A DNA stretch of 64,000 bases. Origin: Chondrocystis sp. NIES-4102. GTDB lineage: Bacteria; Cyanobacteriota; Cyanobacteriia; Cyanobacteriales; Xenococcaceae. Below are positions 62,430 to 64,000 of this stretch, piece after piece. How positions within the stretch are numbered: the stretch's first letter is position 1; the number at the start of each line of letters is the position of its first letter. Under the pieces are notes generated by a model. It was not told where the DNA came from. It made no database searches and was given only the letters and a program-made list of their open reading frames with translations. The translations under genes and the position numbers were made by a program. The DNA is taken from contig AP018282.1 of NCBI GenBank assembly GCA_002368355.1, forward strand, positions 62,001 through 126,000, written 5' to 3'.

Positions 62430-62869
62430 ATAAACGGAACCAAATTACTAGGACAATAATAGAGGCATCGTACAACGTATAAAGTAGTTTGTCTTCTAAG
62501 TTCTAGTATTTGCTTTAGTTTTTCTATACCCATTTCTCCACAAGCTTGTTCCCATTCCCCAAGCGTAATTTTCTGTTTGCTTAATTTTTGATTAAGTTGA
62601 TTTATTTTGAGAGAAAGATTGTCTTCTGGGCAGGTTTTAAACAGCTTTAGCAATTCACAGTTTCCCTTAGTACCCACTCGCTTAATAATCTTGATCGAAC
62701 CATCTTCATTTCTTTCTAGTTTTCCCCCAGCCATCCCAGGAAAACTCGGAGCAAGTAGGTCGAGAATTTGCTGCTCGTCTAAACTATTGATAATGTTAGC
62801 GTCGATGTTATAAAATTGTCCTTCGTATTCAATTTTAGTTTGATTGGTTGGTTTATTTTCTTGACTCAT
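62426..62869 (-). CDS. PRTRC protein C-like ubiquitin-like protein with C-terminal extension
   Basis: 147 residues. Residues 10-69 match PRTRC protein C: a short beta start (KIEYEGQFYNIDA), LLAPSFPGMAGGKLE, and the ending IIKRVGTKG (61-69). Family members usually stop at about 70 residues just after GTKG. Here a further 78 residues follow (ELLKLFKTCPEDNLSLKIN onward), including CGEMG and a hydrophobic C-terminus. The extension might be removed by the JAMM protease to expose the terminal Gly; that is inference. Confidence 0.72.
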   Translation of the reverse strand: MSQENKPTNQTKIEYEGQFYNIDANIINSLDEQQILDLLAPSFPGMAGGKLERNEDGSIKIIKRVGTKGNCELLKLFKTCPEDNLSLKINQLNQKLSKQKITLGEWEQACGEMGIEKLKQILELRRQTTLYVVRCLYYCPSNLVPFI

Positions 62870-63198
62870 ATTAATCCACTACTAAACTTAACTTTTTTGA
62901 GTTTGCTTTGGTTAGATTGTTGATTATTTACTGGTTTTAACCTAGTATTATTTCCCTCTTTTAAAGCCTGCAAATCTAGCTTTTTATTACTAGATAAAAC
63001 ATCATACTTAATTATTAAATCGCTTATAGTTTCTTCTAAATTAGGAGGTATTTCTGTATATTTGGCTATGACTGGGAATGTATTTTGATATCCAACCGTA
63101 AAAATATACAGGTTTAATTGACAATCGATAGTAAAAGTAATTTTCAAAGGATATTTGCATTCCTTAGTCAACTCTTTCAATGCTGAAATTTCGCTCAT
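62866..63198 (-). CDS. First gene of the PRTRC operon (possibly protein E)
   Basis: 110 residues: a beta-rich N-terminal part (PLKITFTIDCQLNLYIFTVG), an amphipathic helix (PPNLEETISDLIIKYDVL) and a basic tail. The pattern resembles PRTRC protein E but is shorter. It overlaps the Ubl gene by four bases and starts the operon; 63199-63339 upstream is the likely divergent promoter region. Confidence 0.55.
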   Translation of the reverse strand: MSEISALKELTKECKYPLKITFTIDCQLNLYIFTVGYQNTFPVIAKYTEIPPNLEETISDLIIKYDVLSSNKKLDLQALKEGNNTRLKPVNNQQSNQSKLKKVKFSSGLI

Positions 63199-63339
63199 AT
63201 TTATCGTTACTTTGCTCTAATCAAAAGGATTAAAATTTTCTTGGTTAAATTCACTGTTGACATATTTTGATGAAATTTATTTACTTGTAGTTATTTATCA
63301 AAAGGCGACAGCCTACTACTAGTATAATAATTAATCTAT

Positions 63340-64000
63340 ATGGAAAAGGTCGAACAAAATCGAAATTTTTATCCCATGACTTTTTACCCTGAAAGTCTTA
63401 CTATAATTTCTAAGCAGCTTAATCCAGAATTATCCAAAGATAAATTTATTCTAGAAGCAGTACCAATTACAATTCGAGATATACATTACATTAATGAATT
63501 AAAAATAAAGCAATTTCAAATAGGACTTTTATCTTTGATCGCTTTAATTATTTCTCTGGCAATTTATTACATCACTAGAAACCTAATAATTGTTAGCACC
63601 ATATTTGCAAGTTTATTAGGATTTTTAGTCCAGCTAAGTTTAGAAAGTAAAATAAATAAAATCAAAAAACAACTTTTAGAATTAGATCGAAAAATTATTA
63701 ATAGAGAATATAACCTTAAGTTCAGTTTTATTCCTCAAAACCCTTCTTATTTATTAATTGATTCTTTAGCAACAAGAGAAAGTATTTATGATTTTGAAAT
63801 CGATGAGTCAGCAAAAAAGGGAATTGCTGAAGCTTACTTTTTGACTTATTTAAAAAAATGGTTTCAATATCCCTGGCGAATTTTAGAACATTGTAAATTT
63901 GGAGCAGAGCGTTATACTCCTACAGCCGACTTTATTCTAATTAACAACGATTTTAACTTAGGATTAGATATAGAAATTGATGAACCTTATACATTAAAAG
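63340..64000 (+). CDS. Membrane protein with nuclease-like C-terminal part (cut by window edge)
   Basis: ATG 63340, open to the window end (220 codons seen). Two membrane helices lie at about 65-105 (LLSLIALIISLAIYYI; VSTIFASLLGFLVQL), followed by coiled coil. The visible end has ERYTPTADFILINNDFNLGL then DIEIDEPY, the D...ExD/E-like strand pair seen in restriction-endonuclease-like folds. It is divergent from the PRTRC operon. Not present among the long complete frames because it is truncated. Confidence 0.6.
   Translation, partial: MEKVEQNRNFYPMTFYPESLTIISKQLNPELSKDKFILEAVPITIRDIHYINELKIKQFQIGLLSLIALIISLAIYYITRNLIIVSTIFASLLGFLVQLSLESKINKIKKQLLELDRKIINREYNLKFSFIPQNPSYLLIDSLATRESIYDFEIDESAKKGIAEAYFLTYLKKWFQYPWRILEHCKFGAERYTPTADFILINNDFNLGLDIEIDEPYTLK

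Overview
The window looks like part of a large conjugative plasmid of a cyanobacterium. Three things support this: many HIP1 octamers (GCGATCGC, e.g. near 1587, 2608, 15832, 27908, 40268), typical cyanobacterial protein families, and a partition locus, a complete-looking type IV secretion (T4SS) gene set and a PRTRC cassette lying together. Base composition is AT-rich. No rRNA, tRNA or CRISPR array was seen. The species cannot be named; a unicellular or baeocystous lineage is a guess.

Layout. 1-4502: tail of an unknown gene, a PolA-type DNA polymerase (minus strand) and the VirD4 coupling protein. 4525-14226: three mobile elements nested inside each other. An IS605-type element (divergent tnpA/tnpB) has its tnpB cut in two by an 8,055-bp Tn554-like element with three tyrosine recombinases, a DUF6262 protein and a DnaB helicase gene. 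An IS630 element has in turn hit the second recombinase. 14443-16647: SUKH-like protein, azoreductase and ECF41 sigma factor. 16679-20150: plasmid maintenance (DNA-binding protein, DUF433/DUF5615 toxin-antitoxin pair, ParA and a ParB-like partner, AT-rich direct repeats). 20152-23495: methyltransferase-like protein, LuxR protein, frameshifted IS1341-type tnpB with an RHH gene. 23594-27818: clamp, clamp-loader and uracil-DNA glycosylase genes. 28043-32812: accessory island with a zeta toxin split by IS1, a helicase-nuclease and an IS4 remnant.

32996-38512 holds a 1,153-residue protein with the DxDGD metal-binding motif of two-barrel RNA polymerases and a second barrel motif resembling eukaryotic RdRPs, followed by a low-complexity partner gene. 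38629-40095 is a HigBA-type toxin-antitoxin pair. 40584-49277 is the T4SS operon (VirB2, B4, B5, B6, B8, B10 and B9-like). 49601-59112 is a stress and ion island: rubrerythrins, Rieske protein, carbonic anhydrase, bestrophin, aquaporin, phosphatase, VIT transporter and a two-component system. Five of its promoters share one direct-repeat operator. 59560-63198 is a compact PRTRC operon with E1, JAMM protease, E2-like and ubiquitin-like proteins. The last gene, a membrane protein with a nuclease-like end, runs off the window.

How they fit together. The plasmid carries its own DNA polymerase, sliding clamp, clamp loader parts and (damaged) replicative helicase, but I see no primase and no Pol III alpha. 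The two-barrel polymerase could supply primers or transcribe incoming DNA; that is inference. Many genes are decayed: in-frame stops in dnaB, a rubrerythrin, the bestrophin and fpg, a frameshift in one tnpB, and several short palindromic repeats inserted inside reading frames.
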